Below are positions 1 through 18,586 of a DNA stretch of 64,000 nucleotides, piece by piece; position 1 is the first letter of the stretch; each line of letters opens with the position of its first letter. The notes beneath the pieces are model-generated. The model had not been told where the DNA came from, did not search any database, and worked only from the letters and a program-made list of their open reading frames with translations. Origin of the DNA: Desulfosarcinaceae bacterium. Its GTDB lineage: Bacteria > Desulfobacterota > Desulfobacteria > Desulfobacterales > Desulfosarcinaceae. The stretch covers positions 1 through 64,000 of the forward strand of contig JASJCL010000019.1 in NCBI GenBank assembly GCA_030066015.1, in the 5' to 3' direction. The translations under genes and the position numbers were made by a program.

Positions 1-119
1 ACGTGACGATCACGGCCGAGCTGATCACCCCGATCGCCATGGAGAAGGAGCTTCGCTTCGCCATCCGTGAGGGCGGTCGTACGGTCGGCGCCGGCGTTGT
101 CAGCGAAATTATCGAATAG
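1..119 (+). CDS. tuf: Elongation factor Tu, 3' end only (first tuf copy)
   Basis: This is the last 38 codons and stop of an EF-Tu gene whose 5' part lies outside the window. The reading frame starts at base 3 and ends at the TAG at 117-119, encoding the end of the C-terminal beta-barrel (domain 3), which contacts aminoacyl-tRNA. All 119 bases are identical to 15093-15211, the end of the complete tuf gene, and identity stops one base after the stop codon. The position just upstream of rpmG, a tRNA gene and secE-nusG is the classical place for a second tuf. Identity of the unseen upstream part is presumed, not seen. Confidence 0.97.
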   Translation, partial: VTITAELITPIAMEKELRFAIREGGRTVGAGVVSEIIE

Positions 120-186
120 CGATTGCGTGACCAGCGGGCGGTGCCCGCACCATTAGCGCGACGCCCTTAATCCAAGGAGTACACTG

Positions 187-336
187 GTGAGAATCATCGT
201 GACCCTGGCTTGCACCGAGTGCAAGCAGCGGAACTATACGACGACGAAAAACAAACGGACAACGCCGGACAAGCTTGAATTCTCCAAATATTGCCGGTTT
301 TGCCGCAAGCACACATCCCACAAGGAGACCAAATAG
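187..336 (+). CDS. rpmG: 50S ribosomal protein L33
   Basis: A 49-residue protein that is too short for many ORF callers but clearly L33. It begins [12 protein letters not shown] and ends HTSHKETK, with two CxxC pairs (CTEC and CRFC) forming the zinc ribbon of the zinc-binding L33 form. The start is GTG, preceded by AGGAG at 175-179 with a 7-base spacer. L33 sits near the E site of the large subunit. It lies between tuf and the tRNA-Trp gene and is probably part of the tuf transcript. Confidence 0.95.
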   Translation: MRIIVTLACTECKQRNYTTTKNKRTTPDKLEFSKYCRFCRKHTSHKETK

Positions 337-397
337 TGCGCTGCGTCGCCAATGGACGCGCCAGGTTTCCCTGAGGACGTAACGCCAAAAAGGATGC

Positions 398-474
398 AGG
401 CCAGTAGCTCTAATTGGTAGAGCATCGGACTCCAAATCCGAGGGTTGGGGGTTCGAATCCCTCCTGGCCTGCCA
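398..474 (+). tRNA. trnW: tRNA-Trp, anticodon CCA
   Basis: A complete cloverleaf can be folded by eye. The acceptor stem AGGCCAG pairs with CTGGCCT; the D arm contains GCTC/GAGC. The anticodon stem TCGGA/TCCGA encloses loop CTCCAAA with anticodon CCA (432-434), and the T arm contains GGTTCGAATCC. The 3' CCA tail is encoded as GCCA. The gene lies between rpmG and secE, a common place for tRNA-Trp. Confidence 0.97.
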
Positions 475-565
475 CCTTCTTGCGGACCGGCTGGCACTCG
501 CCAACAATGCGTTGGCCCGCTATCCGGTCCGTTAAATTTTGATGCGGTTGCTGTCTAGGAGCACA

Positions 566-931
566 ATGGGACGATTACAGCGTAAAAAAGATCCGAAGAA
601 AAAAAAAGCGAAGGCCGATCAAGCGCAGCTCGCCGCCGCTTCGTCAGGCGCTGCAGGCGGCGCCGATGTTGTTCGCAAACCGGCGGCTATCCAGCGGCGG
701 CCCCAACAACCGCCACGCAGCGTCAGCGTCAAGAAGAGCGACAACTTCTTCGAGAAGTCCATGCAGTTCCTGCGTGAAGTCAAGATCGAACTCAAGAAGG
801 TCACCTGGCCATCGCGCAAACAGGCGATGGGATCGACCGTTGTCGTCATCGTGCTCGTGATGATCATCTCCGCATTTCTGGGGCTCGTGGATGTCATCTT
901 GAATGCGTTGATCAGAGTCGTTCTGCAATAA
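566..931 (+). CDS. secE: Preprotein translocase subunit SecE
   Basis: SecE is the small clamp subunit of the SecYEG channel in the inner membrane. The protein has 121 residues: a Lys-rich and Ala-rich N-terminal stretch, the conserved amphipathic segment (QFLREVKIELKKVTWPSRKQ, with the family signature KKVTWPSR) and one C-terminal transmembrane helix. The ATG at 566 has AGGAG at 557-561 and gives a normal SecE length. An in-frame ATG at 539 would add nine residues but lacks a ribosome binding site. nusG follows 19 bases later, the conserved secE-nusG pair. Confidence 0.95.
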   Translation: MGRLQRKKDPKKKKAKADQAQLAAASSGAAGGADVVRKPAAIQRRPQQPPRSVSVKKSDNFFEKSMQFLREVKIELKKVTWPSRKQAMGSTVVVIVLVMIISAFLGLVDVILNALIRVVLQ

Positions 932-950
932 CCCATTAAGGAGAACAAGC

Positions 951-1481
951 GTGGCTCTCAAATGGTATATTGTGCACGTCTATTCCGGTTTCGAAGGCAA
1001 GGTTAAGGCCGCCCTGGAGGAGCGTATCGCCTCCTCGAACTACTCGCATCTATTCGATGAGGTGGTGGTGCCGACGGAAGAGGTGGTGGAATTGGTCAAG
1101 GGGAAGCGGCGGACCTCTTCACGCAAGTTCTACCCGGGATACATCCTCGTGCGCATGGAGATGAACGACGAAACCTGGCACATTGTCAACGATACCTCGA
1201 AAGTTACCGGTTTCTTAGGCGGGCGCAACAAGCCGGCGCCGATTTCGGACGACGAGGCCGACACGATTCTCAATCGAATGGAAGCGGGCAAGCTCAAGCC
1301 ACAGCCCAAGTTCTACTTTGAGGAAGGAGATGAGATTCGCGTTATCGACGGCCCGTTCACCAACTTCAACGGTACGGTCGAAGAGGTGAATCCGGAGAAA
1401 GGCAAGATCAAGGTGCTGGTGAGTATCTTTGGCCGTTCTACGCCTGTCGAGCTGGATTTTGTGCAGGTTACCAAACTCTAA
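951..1481 (+). CDS. nusG: Transcription termination/antitermination protein NusG
   Basis: NusG binds RNA polymerase at the beta' clamp and links it to Rho or to ribosomal protein S10. The 176-residue protein begins with the NGN domain ([24 protein letters not shown]) and ends with a KOW domain (about residues 125-176) containing [17 protein letters not shown]. It starts at GTG with AAGGAG about 7 bases upstream. It lies between secE and rplK in the usual order. Confidence 0.97.
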   Translation: MALKWYIVHVYSGFEGKVKAALEERIASSNYSHLFDEVVVPTEEVVELVKGKRRTSSRKFYPGYILVRMEMNDETWHIVNDTSKVTGFLGGRNKPAPISDDEADTILNRMEAGKLKPQPKFYFEEGDEIRVIDGPFTNFNGTVEEVNPEKGKIKVLVSIFGRSTPVELDFVQVTKL

Positions 1482-1561
1482 CGATCGCATCCGTAGATCG
1501 ATAAGGAATAACGATCGCAACGGCGAACCATCAATCGTTATGTGAGGAGTAATTAGAAAAA

Positions 1562-1984
1562 ATGGCTAAAAAGGTGATGGCTCTAATCAAATTGCAGGTC
1601 GAGGCGGGTAAGGCCAATCCTTCTCCGCCCATCGGTCCTGCGCTCGGTCAGCATGGCGTGAACATCATGGACTTCTGTAAGGCCTTCAACGCCAGAACGG
1701 CCAATGATGCTGGCATGATCATCCCGGTGGTGATTACGGTATTTCAAGACCGCAGTTTCACCTTTATCACCAAAACACCGCCGGCCTCCGTCCTTCTGAA
1801 GAAAGCGGCGAAGGTCGCCAAGGGCGCTGCGGATCCGAAACGGGACCGGGTCGGCAAGGTCACCCGTGCCCAGGTGGAGGAGATCGCCCAGCTCAAGATG
1901 GTGGATTTGAATGCCAACGATCTGGACGCAGCTGTGAACATTATCGCCGGCACGGCGCGCAGCATGGGGATCGACGTCGTCTAA
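1562..1984 (+). CDS. rplK: 50S ribosomal protein L11
   Basis: L11 forms the base of the L7/L12 stalk (GTPase-associated centre) with 23S rRNA. The 140-residue length is normal. The N-terminal domain has the proline-rich segment [20 protein letters not shown] that lies close to the thiostrepton site, and the C-terminal RNA-binding domain ends with GTARSMGI. It is preceded by TGAGGAG and followed by rplA after a gap of about 110 bases. The order nusG-rplK-rplA-rplJ-rplL is canonical. Confidence 0.97.
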   Translation: MAKKVMALIKLQVEAGKANPSPPIGPALGQHGVNIMDFCKAFNARTANDAGMIIPVVITVFQDRSFTFITKTPPASVLLKKAAKVAKGAADPKRDRVGKVTRAQVEEIAQLKMVDLNANDLDAAVNIIAGTARSMGIDVV

Positions 1985-2096
1985 CGATGCGTCTTGCATC
2001 GTGCCGATCCACGATCCAGCCGGTGGATCGACCGCTGACGGATACGACGATGTCTGACGTTTGATGGGTAAGCCCAAACAAGGAGTAAGAGAAGAA

Positions 2097-2801
2097 ATGC
2101 CGAAGCGGGGTAAAAAATACTTAACGGCCCGAGAGAACGTAGACACCCTGAAGCGACACGAGTTCGCAGAGGGTGTCCAGGTAGCTCTGGATGCATCTTA
2201 TGCCAAGTTTGACGAAACCGTCGATCTGGCCGTGAATTTGGGCGTGGACCCGAGGCACGCCGATCAGATGGTGCGGGGCAGCGTGGTGCTTCCCAACGGC
2301 CTGGGCAAGGAGGTCAAGGTGCTCGTTTTCGCCAAAGGCGAGAAGGAGACGGAGGCCAAGGAGGCGGGCGCCGATTTCGTCGGCAATGAGGATCTGGTGG
2401 AGAAGATTCAGGGCGGATGGTTCGGATTTGACAAGGCAGTGGCCACGCCCGACATGATGGGAACGGTTGGCAAGATCGGCCGCCTCCTCGGTCCGCGAGG
2501 GCTCATGCCCAACGCCAAAACCGGTACGGTCACCTTCGACGTCACCCGTGCGATCAATGAACTTAAGGCCGGCAAAATCGACTTTCGGGTTGAGAAGACC
2601 GGCATCGTGCATGCCCCCATGGGGAAGGTCTCCTTCGGCGCAGATAAACTGCTCCAAAACATGGCCGCTTTTCTGGAAACCCTCATGCGGCTGAAGCCGG
2701 CCGCTTCGAAGGGCACCTATATGAAGGCCATCGCCGTGTCCACCACCATGGGCCCCGGGATCAAAATCGATACGGGCCTGGTCAAGGATTTGATCAAATA
2801 G
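2097..2801 (+). CDS. rplA: 50S ribosomal protein L1
   Basis: L1 forms the mobile L1 stalk that helps release deacylated tRNA, and in many bacteria it represses its own operon. The 234-residue protein starts MPKRGKKYL and contains the signature [18 protein letters not shown]. The ATG at 2097 is preceded by AGGAG at 2081-2085 (11-base spacer). An in-frame ATG at 2061 would add a 12-residue leader not typical of L1. The 295-base gap after it carries the L10 leader. Confidence 0.96.
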   Translation: MPKRGKKYLTARENVDTLKRHEFAEGVQVALDASYAKFDETVDLAVNLGVDPRHADQMVRGSVVLPNGLGKEVKVLVFAKGEKETEAKEAGADFVGNEDLVEKIQGGWFGFDKAVATPDMMGTVGKIGRLLGPRGLMPNAKTGTVTFDVTRAINELKAGKIDFRVEKTGIVHAPMGKVSFGADKLLQNMAAFLETLMRLKPAASKGTYMKAIAVSTTMGPGIKIDTGLVKDLIK

Positions 2802-2934
2802 CGCTTCTCAGTGCGATCGGCCATGACGCCCGGCAAATCCTGCAGGCGATGCCGGCGGACCGATGGTCGATGTGCTGCGCGACGGCGTTCGCAGCAATGG
2901 ATGTCGCTGACGCCATCAGATAACCCTGGATACC

Positions 2935-3040
2935 AACTGCGGTATCCGCCGAACAACCTGTCAAAGACCGTAGGTGCACATATGTTCGTTACCGAACGTG
3001 TTTAAGCGGCAACTGCCGGCCTACCGAGACGGTTTGGGAT
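2935..3040 (+). promoter_or_regulatory. Ribosomal protein L10 leader (rplJL autoregulatory RNA)
   Basis: The long rplA-rplJ gap contains the two conserved arms of the L10 leader. The arm AAAGACCGTAGGTGC (2964-2978) pairs through GTAGG with CCTAC at 3020-3024, and GACGGTTT follows across an asymmetric loop (CGAGA). This is the kink-turn-like shape recognised by the L10-L7/L12 complex in this RNA family. Binding is known to repress translation of rplJ-rplL. The outer boundaries are approximate. Confidence 0.75.
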
Positions 3041-3096
3041 TCAACTGAACTGCATCCTCCGGTTTTTTACAGATGAGGAAAGGGGGTGTTGGGAAT

Positions 3097-3618
3097 TTGA
3101 GGCTAGAAACCAAAAAAGAGATCGCCGCTGAGTTACACGAGCATTTCTCGAAGTCGGCCGTTGTCATCGTGACCGATTACAAAGGGCTCAATGTGGCCGC
3201 CGTCACCGAACTGCGGCGCAAACTGCGCGAAGCCGATGTCCAGTACAAGGTGGTCAAGAACAGCTTGCTGGCGCGTGCATCGGTGGGTACCGAAACGGAG
3301 GCCATCAAAGAGTACTTTAAAGGACCGAATGCGGTGGCTTTCAGCTATACGGATCCGGTCGCCCCGGCCAAGGTCCTCTGCGACTTCGCCAAAGAGAACG
3401 ACAAACTCGACATTCGGGTTGGCGTCCTCAATGGGAAGGTCTTGGATGCAGACGCCATCAAGGCGCTCTCCAAGCTACCGTCTCACGATCAGCTGCTGGC
3501 CCAGGTGCTCTCGGTGATGAACCAGGTGCCGACCTCTCTGGTCACGGCCCTCAGCGACGTGCCGCGCCGGATGGTCAACATACTCAACGCGATCAAAGAT
3601 CAAAAGGAAGCTGCATGA
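3097..3618 (+). CDS. rplJ: 50S ribosomal protein L10
   Basis: L10 anchors the L7/L12 dimers to L11 and 23S rRNA. I chose the TTG at 3097 (protein LRLETKKEIAAEL..., 173 residues) because the purine-rich AAGGGGG at 3080-3086 lies 10 bases upstream. The alternative in-frame ATG at 3073 (181 residues) has no ribosome binding site upstream. The RNA-binding N-terminal domain (VVIVTDYKGLNVAAVTELRR; YKVVKNSLL) is followed by the helical L7/L12-binding tail. Start choice is moderately sure; identity is certain. Confidence 0.95.
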   Translation: MRLETKKEIAAELHEHFSKSAVVIVTDYKGLNVAAVTELRRKLREADVQYKVVKNSLLARASVGTETEAIKEYFKGPNAVAFSYTDPVAPAKVLCDFAKENDKLDIRVGVLNGKVLDADAIKALSKLPSHDQLLAQVLSVMNQVPTSLVTALSDVPRRMVNILNAIKDQKEAA

Positions 3619-3716
3619 TTCTGTGCAGCGATCCGCCCAACAAACGTTATCGCTTCACCGCCTGAAGGCGGTAGCCACACTGTGAAAGATCTGTAGGAAA
3701 TACGGAGGAAAGATCA

Positions 3717-4106
3717 ATGGCTGATATCACCAAAGAAGATGTAATCGAGTTCATTGCAAACATGACCGTCCTGGAACTCTCCGAGATGGTCAAAGAGATG
3801 GAAGAGAAGTTCGGTGTTTCCGCGGCTGCACCTGTGGCCATGATGGCCGGTGGCGTCCCTGCCGGTGATGCAGGCGGTGCGGCTGCCGAAGAGAAGACCG
3901 AGTTCGACATTGTGCTCGTCGCCCCCGGCGACAAGAAGATCGGCGTCATCAAGGAAGTACGGGCCATCACTGGCCTGGGCCTCAAAGATGCCAAGGCGTT
4001 GGTTGACGAAGCGCCCAAGCCTGTCAAAGAGGGTGTCGCCAAAGAAGAAGCCGAGAAGATTAAAGCCCAGTTGGAAGAAGCTGGCGCACAGGTTGAGCTT
4101 AAGTAA
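3717..4106 (+). CDS. rplL: 50S ribosomal protein L7/L12
   Basis: This is the stalk protein that recruits and stimulates translational GTPases. The 129-residue protein has an N-terminal dimerisation domain ([21 protein letters not shown]), an Ala/Gly-rich flexible hinge (about residues 38-58) and a C-terminal domain containing [20 protein letters not shown] and a conserved end ([11 protein letters not shown]). A strong GGAGG precedes the ATG. It forms a pair with rplJ; the region after it carries an attenuator-like hairpin before rpoB. Confidence 0.98.
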   Translation: MADITKEDVIEFIANMTVLELSEMVKEMEEKFGVSAAAPVAMMAGGVPAGDAGGAAAEEKTEFDIVLVAPGDKKIGVIKEVRAITGLGLKDAKALVDEAPKPVKEGVAKEEAEKIKAQLEEAGAQVELK

Positions 4107-4208
4107 GCTGGGGTTTTGCGACCCGTTTACAGCTCAATCTAAGCTGTATTTATCCCACATTTAGTAGGAATTTCAGCATCATCCAACTATACCAGGGATT
4201 GTGATACG

Positions 4209-4245
4209 GGAAGAGCGGGAACCGCTTCCTGCTCTTCCTGTTTTT
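4209..4245 (+). terminator. Intrinsic terminator/attenuator between rplL and rpoB
   Basis: The left arm GGAAGAGCGGGAA (4209-4221) pairs with TTCCTGCTCTTCC (4226-4238) around loop CCGC. All 13 positions pair, one as G-U, and TGTTTTT follows. This is a textbook intrinsic terminator. Since rpoB starts about 30 bases downstream with no promoter visible in the gap, it probably acts as a partial attenuator. Such a site would lower rpoBC expression relative to rplJL, as in Escherichia coli. Confidence 0.85.
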
Positions 4246-4276
4246 CACAATGCCTTCATTTATTTTTGGAGATGAT

Positions 4277-8377
<4,101 letters not shown>

Positions 8378-8437
8378 GCGGCCATTGACGGGTAGTCATC
8401 CCGTATTTCAACCAACCCTTCACTTTCGGGAGAGGGA

Positions 8438-12829
<4,392 letters not shown>

Positions 12830-12875
12830 GGCCCTTGAGGGGGCTCGCAGACGCCAAAAACAGCCGACAATTCGC

Positions 12876-12904
12876 TTGACAATTCGGGGGAATCAACGTA
12901 CAAG
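12876..12904 (+). promoter_or_regulatory. Probable sigma70 promoter for rpsL-rpsG
   Basis: TTGACA at 12876-12881 and TACAAG at 12899-12904 are separated by 17 bases, a full match at -35 and four of six at -10. The site lies about 60 bases before rpsL and just after the end of rpoC, where a promoter for the streptomycin operon is expected. No start site was measured. Confidence 0.55.
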
Positions 12905-12963
12905 AATGGTTTTTATGTGCGCCCGATTGACGCGCGACCGGATTGCCTGAACACGAGGAGCTT

Positions 12964-13335
12964 ATGCCGACCATCAATCAACTCGTCCGCAAGGGCCGAA
13001 AGCAGATCAAGAAGAAGACCAATACCCCTGCGTTGAAGGGTGCACCTCAAAAAAGAGGCGTATGTACAAGGGTTTACACATCCACACCGAAGAAACCGAA
13101 CTCCGCATTGCGGAAGGTGGCCAGGGTCCGGCTGACCACGGGCATCGAGGTGACCGCCTACATCCCCGGTATCGGCCACAATCTTCAGGAGCATTCGGTG
13201 GTACTGGTGCGCGGCGGCCGTGTAAAAGACCTTCCCGGTGTGCGGTACCACATCGTGCGCGGCACACTCGATACCCTCGGGGTTGAGGATCGTCGGCAAG
13301 GGCGCTCCAAGTATGGCGCCAAACGGCCCAAGTAG
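12964..13335 (+). CDS. rpsL: 30S ribosomal protein S12
   Basis: S12 shapes the decoding centre. The protein has 123 residues, [14 protein letters not shown] to GAKRPK, with the streptomycin-related loops [11 protein letters not shown] and [13 protein letters not shown] in their wild-type (sensitive) form. The ATG at 12964 follows GAGGAG closely. An in-frame upstream start at 12943 would add seven residues without a matching ribosome binding site. It pairs with rpsG downstream. Confidence 0.97.
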   Translation: MPTINQLVRKGRKQIKKKTNTPALKGAPQKRGVCTRVYTSTPKKPNSALRKVARVRLTTGIEVTAYIPGIGHNLQEHSVVLVRGGRVKDLPGVRYHIVRGTLDTLGVEDRRQGRSKYGAKRPK

Positions 13336-13414
13336 CCGACTGTCGGCAGCGGTTCGACATCGATGCAGGTTCACTCCTTTACCGAACTCAGACTCATATA
13401 AAGTGGTGTAGGCT

Positions 13415-13885
13415 ATGCCGAGAAGAAGAGAAGTGCCGGAGCGGGTCGTGATACCCGACGCCAAATACGGCAGTAAGTTGGTAGCAAGGTTCATCGCCTC
13501 GATCATGCGAGACGGCAAAAAGAGCGTTGCCGAAGGTCTCCTCTACGGAGCCTTCGACATCATTGAGCAAAAGAGTAAAGAGGATCCGCTGAAGGTCTTC
13601 GAAAAGGCACTTGAAAATGTGAAGCCCGTCATCGAGGTCAAGTCTCGGCGCGTCGGTGGTTCCACCTATCAGGTACCCACCGAGATCCGTCCCGCACGGC
13701 GGATGGCATTGGGAATGCGCTGGGTGATCAGCTATGCACGGGCGCGCTCTGAACGCGGGTTCGCCAACAAACTGGCCGGCGAACTGCTCGACGCCTTCAA
13801 CCATCGCGGTGCATCGGTCAAGAAACGTGAAGATACACACAGAATGGCGGAGGCCAACAAGGCGTTTGCACACTATCGTTGGTAG
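13415..13885 (+). CDS. rpsG: 30S ribosomal protein S7
   Basis: S7 nucleates assembly of the 30S head and contacts the E-site tRNA. The protein is 156 residues, beginning [20 protein letters not shown] and ending [13 protein letters not shown], with the conserved stretch [10 protein letters not shown]. In most relatives fusA follows at once; here only 132 bases separate rpsG from tuf, and they do not encode EF-G. Confidence 0.97.
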   Translation: MPRRREVPERVVIPDAKYGSKLVARFIASIMRDGKKSVAEGLLYGAFDIIEQKSKEDPLKVFEKALENVKPVIEVKSRRVGGSTYQVPTEIRPARRMALGMRWVISYARARSERGFANKLAGELLDAFNHRGASVKKREDTHRMAEANKAFAHYRW

Positions 13886-13921
13886 ATCAGATCCTGGTAC
13901 CACCTGAGTATCTCGTAATCG

Positions 13922-13973
13922 ATAGGTTTTAAATTCACGGCCGCAATTTGGCCCGCTATAATTTAAAACCTAT
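13922..13973 (+). repeat. Long AT-rich inverted repeat between rpsG and tuf
   Basis: ATAGGTTTTAAATT (13922-13935) is matched by its perfect reverse complement at 13960-13973, and GGCC pairs with GGCC inside the loop. A pyrimidine-rich stretch with runs of T follows up to 13990. The AT-rich stem contrasts with the GC-rich neighbours. It could end the rpsLG transcript, act as a leader for tuf, or mark where fusA was lost. None of these is proven. Confidence 0.7.
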
Positions 13974-14017
13974 TTCTTTGTCTAATTTTTAGTCCGTTTG
14001 AGTGGGAGGACGAGACG

Positions 14018-15211
<1,194 letters not shown>

Positions 15212-15230
15212 CCATTAGAGAGAGCTTACC

Positions 15231-15542
15231 ATGATAATGAATTCCAAGATCAGGATTCGGCTCAAGGCCTACGATCACAAGCTTCTTGATCAATCCGCCG
15301 CCGACATTCTGGACACCGCCCGGAAGACCGGCGCCAAGGTGGTCGGGCCCATTCCGCTGCCGACGCGGATTAACAAATACACGGTTCTGCGTTCGCCGCA
15401 CGTCGACAAGAAATCGCGTGAGCAGTTTGAGATGCGGACCCACAAGCGCCTGCTGGATATTCTCGAACCTACGCAGCAGACCGTCGATGCACTGATGAAG
15501 CTCGACCTGTCGCCGGGCGTTGACGTCGAAATTAAATTGTAG
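15231..15542 (+). CDS. rpsJ: 30S ribosomal protein S10
   Basis: S10 is a 30S head protein and NusG/NusB partner in antitermination. The 103-residue protein contains the signature [32 protein letters not shown] in the conserved loop region (described here by its start VGPIPLPTR). A second ATG two codons in (15237) is an equally possible start. It is the first gene of the S10 operon and follows tuf after 19 bases, probably co-transcribed with it. Confidence 0.96.
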   Translation: MIMNSKIRIRLKAYDHKLLDQSAADILDTARKTGAKVVGPIPLPTRINKYTVLRSPHVDKKSREQFEMRTHKRLLDILEPTQQTVDALMKLDLSPGVDVEIKL

Positions 15543-15559
15543 CGAAGGGGTCGACGGCT

Positions 15560-16186
15560 ATGTGTAAAGGACTACTCGGAAAAAAACTGGGGATGACCAG
15601 CCTCTTCCTTCCGGATGGGCGCTATGTCCCGGTAACGGTGATTCAGGCGGGCCCCTGCGTGGTGACCCAAATCAAGACCGAAGCCACTGATGGATACAAT
15701 GCCCTCCAGCTGGGATTTGAAGAGAAACGCGCCTCCCGCACGAACAAGCCCATGAGCGGCCATTTCGTGAAGAGCGGCGGTACCAGCTATGCACACCTGC
15801 GGGAGTTTGCGGTGGACGATCCCGCTGGATTCGATCTGGGACAGAGTGTCGGCACCGACCTGTTTCAGGTCGGCGAAAAGGTCGAGGTCGTTGGTACCAC
15901 CAAGGGGCGCGGCTTTTCCGGCGTCATGAAGCGGCATGGCTTCGGTGGCGGGCGCAAGACCCACGGCAGCAAATCGCATCGCATTCCCGGTTCCGTGGGC
16001 TGCAGCGCCTGGCCTGCCAAGGTGTGGCGCGGCAAGAAGCTCCCAGGGCACTATGGTGTGGATCGCAAGACCGTTCGGAATTTGGAAATTGTCGATATTC
16101 GGCCCGAACAGAATCTGATTCTGGTCAAAGGCGCTGTTCCCGGCGCCAAATCTGGCCTGGTGCGAATCAACAAGCCCAAGTACTAG
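15560..16186 (+). CDS. rplC: 50S ribosomal protein L3
   Basis: L3 reaches to the peptidyl transferase centre and starts 50S assembly. The 208-residue protein begins [16 protein letters not shown] and contains [18 protein letters not shown] followed by [14 protein letters not shown], the highly conserved central loop with the Gln-methylation region. The order rpsJ-rplC-rplD-rplW-rplB is standard. An unusually wide 133-base gap separates it from rplD. Confidence 0.97.
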   Translation: MCKGLLGKKLGMTSLFLPDGRYVPVTVIQAGPCVVTQIKTEATDGYNALQLGFEEKRASRTNKPMSGHFVKSGGTSYAHLREFAVDDPAGFDLGQSVGTDLFQVGEKVEVVGTTKGRGFSGVMKRHGFGGGRKTHGSKSHRIPGSVGCSAWPAKVWRGKKLPGHYGVDRKTVRNLEIVDIRPEQNLILVKGAVPGAKSGLVRINKPKY

Positions 16187-16319
16187 GCAACCGCGTCGGA
16201 CAAACCCGTTTTGTCGGAGGTGGTTGACGGACCCGCTGCGTGCCGGAAGTGAAGCGGCGTTCGTTTTTCCGCTGACGATCAAGTTTGGCGTACCTCAACG
16301 AGGCTAAACGAGGATAGTT

Positions 16320-16943
16320 ATGGCGACTATAGATGTACTCAACACAACAGGAGAGAAGGTAGCCGAAGCGGAGCTCACCGACGAGATTTTCGCCGTCGCG
16401 GTGAAACCCAGCGTTGTGCACCAGGTGGTTACCGCTCAGCTCGCCGCAAGACGTTCTGGAACGGCTGCCGTGAAGCGGCGCTCCGACGTGCGGGGCAGTA
16501 CCCGCAAACTCTATCGGCAAAAGGGAACTGGCCGCGCCCGCAAGGGCGATATCAAGTCTCCGCTGCTGCGCGGCGGTGGCGTGGTCTTCGGCCCCAGCCC
16601 GCGCGCCTTCGACAAGAAGGTGCCCAAGAAGGTGCGCAAACTAGCACTCAAGATGGCGCTCACCAGCAAGCTGCAGGCCAATGAACTGATGGTGGTCGAC
16701 CGGATGGAGCTGGAGCGGATCAAGACCAAGGATTTCGTGGAGATTATCAGCGCACTGGCAGCCGACAACGCCCTCATCGTCACCTCGGACAGGAACGAGA
16801 ACCTCGAACGCTCCTCCCGCAACGTCCCCAATATAAAGGTGCTGCGGACGGAGGGGTTGAATGTCTACGACATCCTCAAGCATCGCAAGTTGGTGCTGCT
16901 GCAGGGCAGTATCGCGGGGATCGAAGGGAGGTTGCTGCAATGA
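16320..16943 (+). CDS. rplD: 50S ribosomal protein L4
   Basis: L4 lines the peptide exit tunnel and in E. coli represses the S10 operon. The 207-residue protein starts [14 protein letters not shown] and has the conserved extended loop ([20 protein letters not shown] ... [14 protein letters not shown]). Its TGA overlaps the ATG of rplW (ATGA), so the two are translationally coupled. Confidence 0.97.
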   Translation: MATIDVLNTTGEKVAEAELTDEIFAVAVKPSVVHQVVTAQLAARRSGTAAVKRRSDVRGSTRKLYRQKGTGRARKGDIKSPLLRGGGVVFGPSPRAFDKKVPKKVRKLALKMALTSKLQANELMVVDRMELERIKTKDFVEIISALAADNALIVTSDRNENLERSSRNVPNIKVLRTEGLNVYDILKHRKLVLLQGSIAGIEGRLLQ

Positions 16944-17227
16944 TCGACTACAACATCATCAAGCGCCCGCTGGTGACCGAGAAGACCAACATTCAGAAGG
17001 AAGACAGCAACCAGGTCACTTTCGAAGTGGACACCCGCGCGAACCGCATCGAGATCCAGCGCGCCATCGAGCAGATCTTCAATGTGAAGGTGGCCAAAAC
17101 CCGTACGGTGAACGTCAAGGGCAAAGTCAAGCGCCGGGGGCGCATCCTGGGCAAGCGTAAGGACTGGAAAAAAGCGATCGTCACCCTGATGCCGGGCGAA
17201 CGCATCGACTTCTTTGAAGGCGTATAA
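16940..17227 (+). CDS. rplW: 50S ribosomal protein L23
   Basis: L23 sits at the exit of the tunnel and docks trigger factor and SRP. The 95-residue protein contains [14 protein letters not shown], the family signature, and ends with [16 protein letters not shown]. It overlaps rplD by four bases and precedes rplB. Confidence 0.96.
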   Translation: MIDYNIIKRPLVTEKTNIQKEDSNQVTFEVDTRANRIEIQRAIEQIFNVKVAKTRTVNVKGKVKRRGRILGKRKDWKKAIVTLMPGERIDFFEGV

Positions 17228-17264
17228 GACAAGGGCCGTTAGCAAGGGTTAGCAGGAGCACAAC

Positions 17265-18092
17265 ATGGCAATCAAAAGAGTAAAACCGACTTCTCCGGGT
17301 CGCCGATTTCAGACCTACGCCACCTTTGAAGAGATTACCAAGAAGGCACCTGAAAAAGCGCTACTGGGGAAGATTAAGAAGTCCGGCGGTCGGAATACCA
17401 ATGGTCGCATCACCTGTCGTCGTCGCGGAGGCGGACACAAGCGCTTCTATCGGATCATCGATTTCAAACGCGACAAGGACGGCATTCCGGCCAAGGTGGC
17501 GTCCATCGAGTATGACCCCAACCGCTCTACCCGAATTGCGTTGCTCCACTATGCCGACGGTGAAAAGCGTTACATTCTGGCGCCCCAGAACGTGGGCGTG
17601 GGCGACAATATCATGTCCGGGCCCGAAGCGGACATCAAACCGGGCAACGCCCTGCCGCTAACCAACATCCCGCTGGGCACCCAGATTCACAATATCGAGC
17701 TCAAGCTCGGCAAAGGCGGCCAGATCGTGCGCAGCGCCGGTACCTTCGCACAGCTGATGGCCAAAGAGGACCGCTACGCCATGGTCAAGCTGCCCTCCGG
17801 GGAGGTGCGCATGGTGCTGGCCAAATGCAAGGCCACCATTGGTCAGTTGGGGAACGTGACCCACGAGAATCGGCATCTGGGCAAGGCTGGACGCTCCCGC
17901 TGGCTCGGACGCCGTCCCAAGGTGCGCGGCGTGGCCATGAACCCTGTGGACCATCCCATGGGCGGCGGCGAAGGGCGCTCCTCGGGCGGCCGGCACCCCT
18001 GTACCCCGTGGGGCAAACCCACCAAGGGGTATCGGACGCGCAAGAACAAACGCACCGATCGGTACATCGTCAAGCGTCGCAACCGAAGATAA
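17265..18092 (+). CDS. rplB: 50S ribosomal protein L2
   Basis: L2 is needed for subunit association and peptidyl transfer. The 275-residue protein has the conserved C-terminal motif with the functional histidine ([21 protein letters not shown] within PVDHP) and the RRRGGGHKR motif near residue 53. The start is preceded by AGCAGGAGC. It lies in the standard S10-operon position before rpsS. Confidence 0.98.
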   Translation: MAIKRVKPTSPGRRFQTYATFEEITKKAPEKALLGKIKKSGGRNTNGRITCRRRGGGHKRFYRIIDFKRDKDGIPAKVASIEYDPNRSTRIALLHYADGEKRYILAPQNVGVGDNIMSGPEADIKPGNALPLTNIPLGTQIHNIELKLGKGGQIVRSAGTFAQLMAKEDRYAMVKLPSGEVRMVLAKCKATIGQLGNVTHENRHLGKAGRSRWLGRRPKVRGVAMNPVDHPMGGGEGRSSGGRHPCTPWGKPTKGYRTRKNKRTDRYIVKRRNRR

Positions 18093-18293
18093 CGCGATGA
18101 CGCATACGCGTCATCAAAATTAGCGCGTCATCGACAACAGCGCCACCGGAAAGCGCAGCGACCCCCTTGGTTGGTGCATCGGTGTGAATCGCGACGGGGA
18201 CCCAAATCGGATCCGCTTTGGATCGGTAATCGGCGCCCCCGAACAAGCACATTCAGAATATGGGGCCTGCGCCCTGAACACTTAGGAGAAGTT

Positions 18294-18575
18294 ATGCCAC
18301 GGTCGTTGAAAAAAGGTCCTTTCATAGACGAAAAACTGCTCAAAAAGATCGAGGCAGCACAGGGGACCCGCAGCACCAGGGTGATCAAGACGTGGTCCAG
18401 GCGTTCCACGATCATTCCCGAGATGGTTGGCCTGACCCTGGCTGTCCACAACGGTCGCAAATTCGTGCCGGTTTTCGTGACGGAGAACATGGTGGGGCAC
18501 AAACTGGGCGAGTTTTCACCCACGCGTACCTTCTACGGGCACGCCGGCGACAGGAAATCCAAAGCAAGACGCTAA
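18294..18575 (+). CDS. rpsS: 30S ribosomal protein S19
   Basis: S19 binds the 30S head with S13. The 93-residue protein starts [16 protein letters not shown] and ends with the conserved [20 protein letters not shown]. The ATG at 18294 follows AGGAG at 18284-18288. A longer reading from 18171 would add 41 residues unknown in the family and is rejected. The 201-base gap after rplB is longer than usual for this operon. Confidence 0.97.
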   Translation: MPRSLKKGPFIDEKLLKKIEAAQGTRSTRVIKTWSRRSTIIPEMVGLTLAVHNGRKFVPVFVTENMVGHKLGEFSPTRTFYGHAGDRKSKARR

Positions 18576-18586
18576 CCGCGAGCGGC

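Noticed and set aside
109-507. Minus-strand open frame of 132 codons containing DSNPQPSDLESDALP
   Set aside because: It is the antisense reading of tRNA-Trp and rpmG; this peptide is a well-known false gene produced by tRNA antisense.
13886-14017. Possible remnant of fusA
   Set aside because: No stretch in any frame resembles EF-G; only the inverted repeat is seen.
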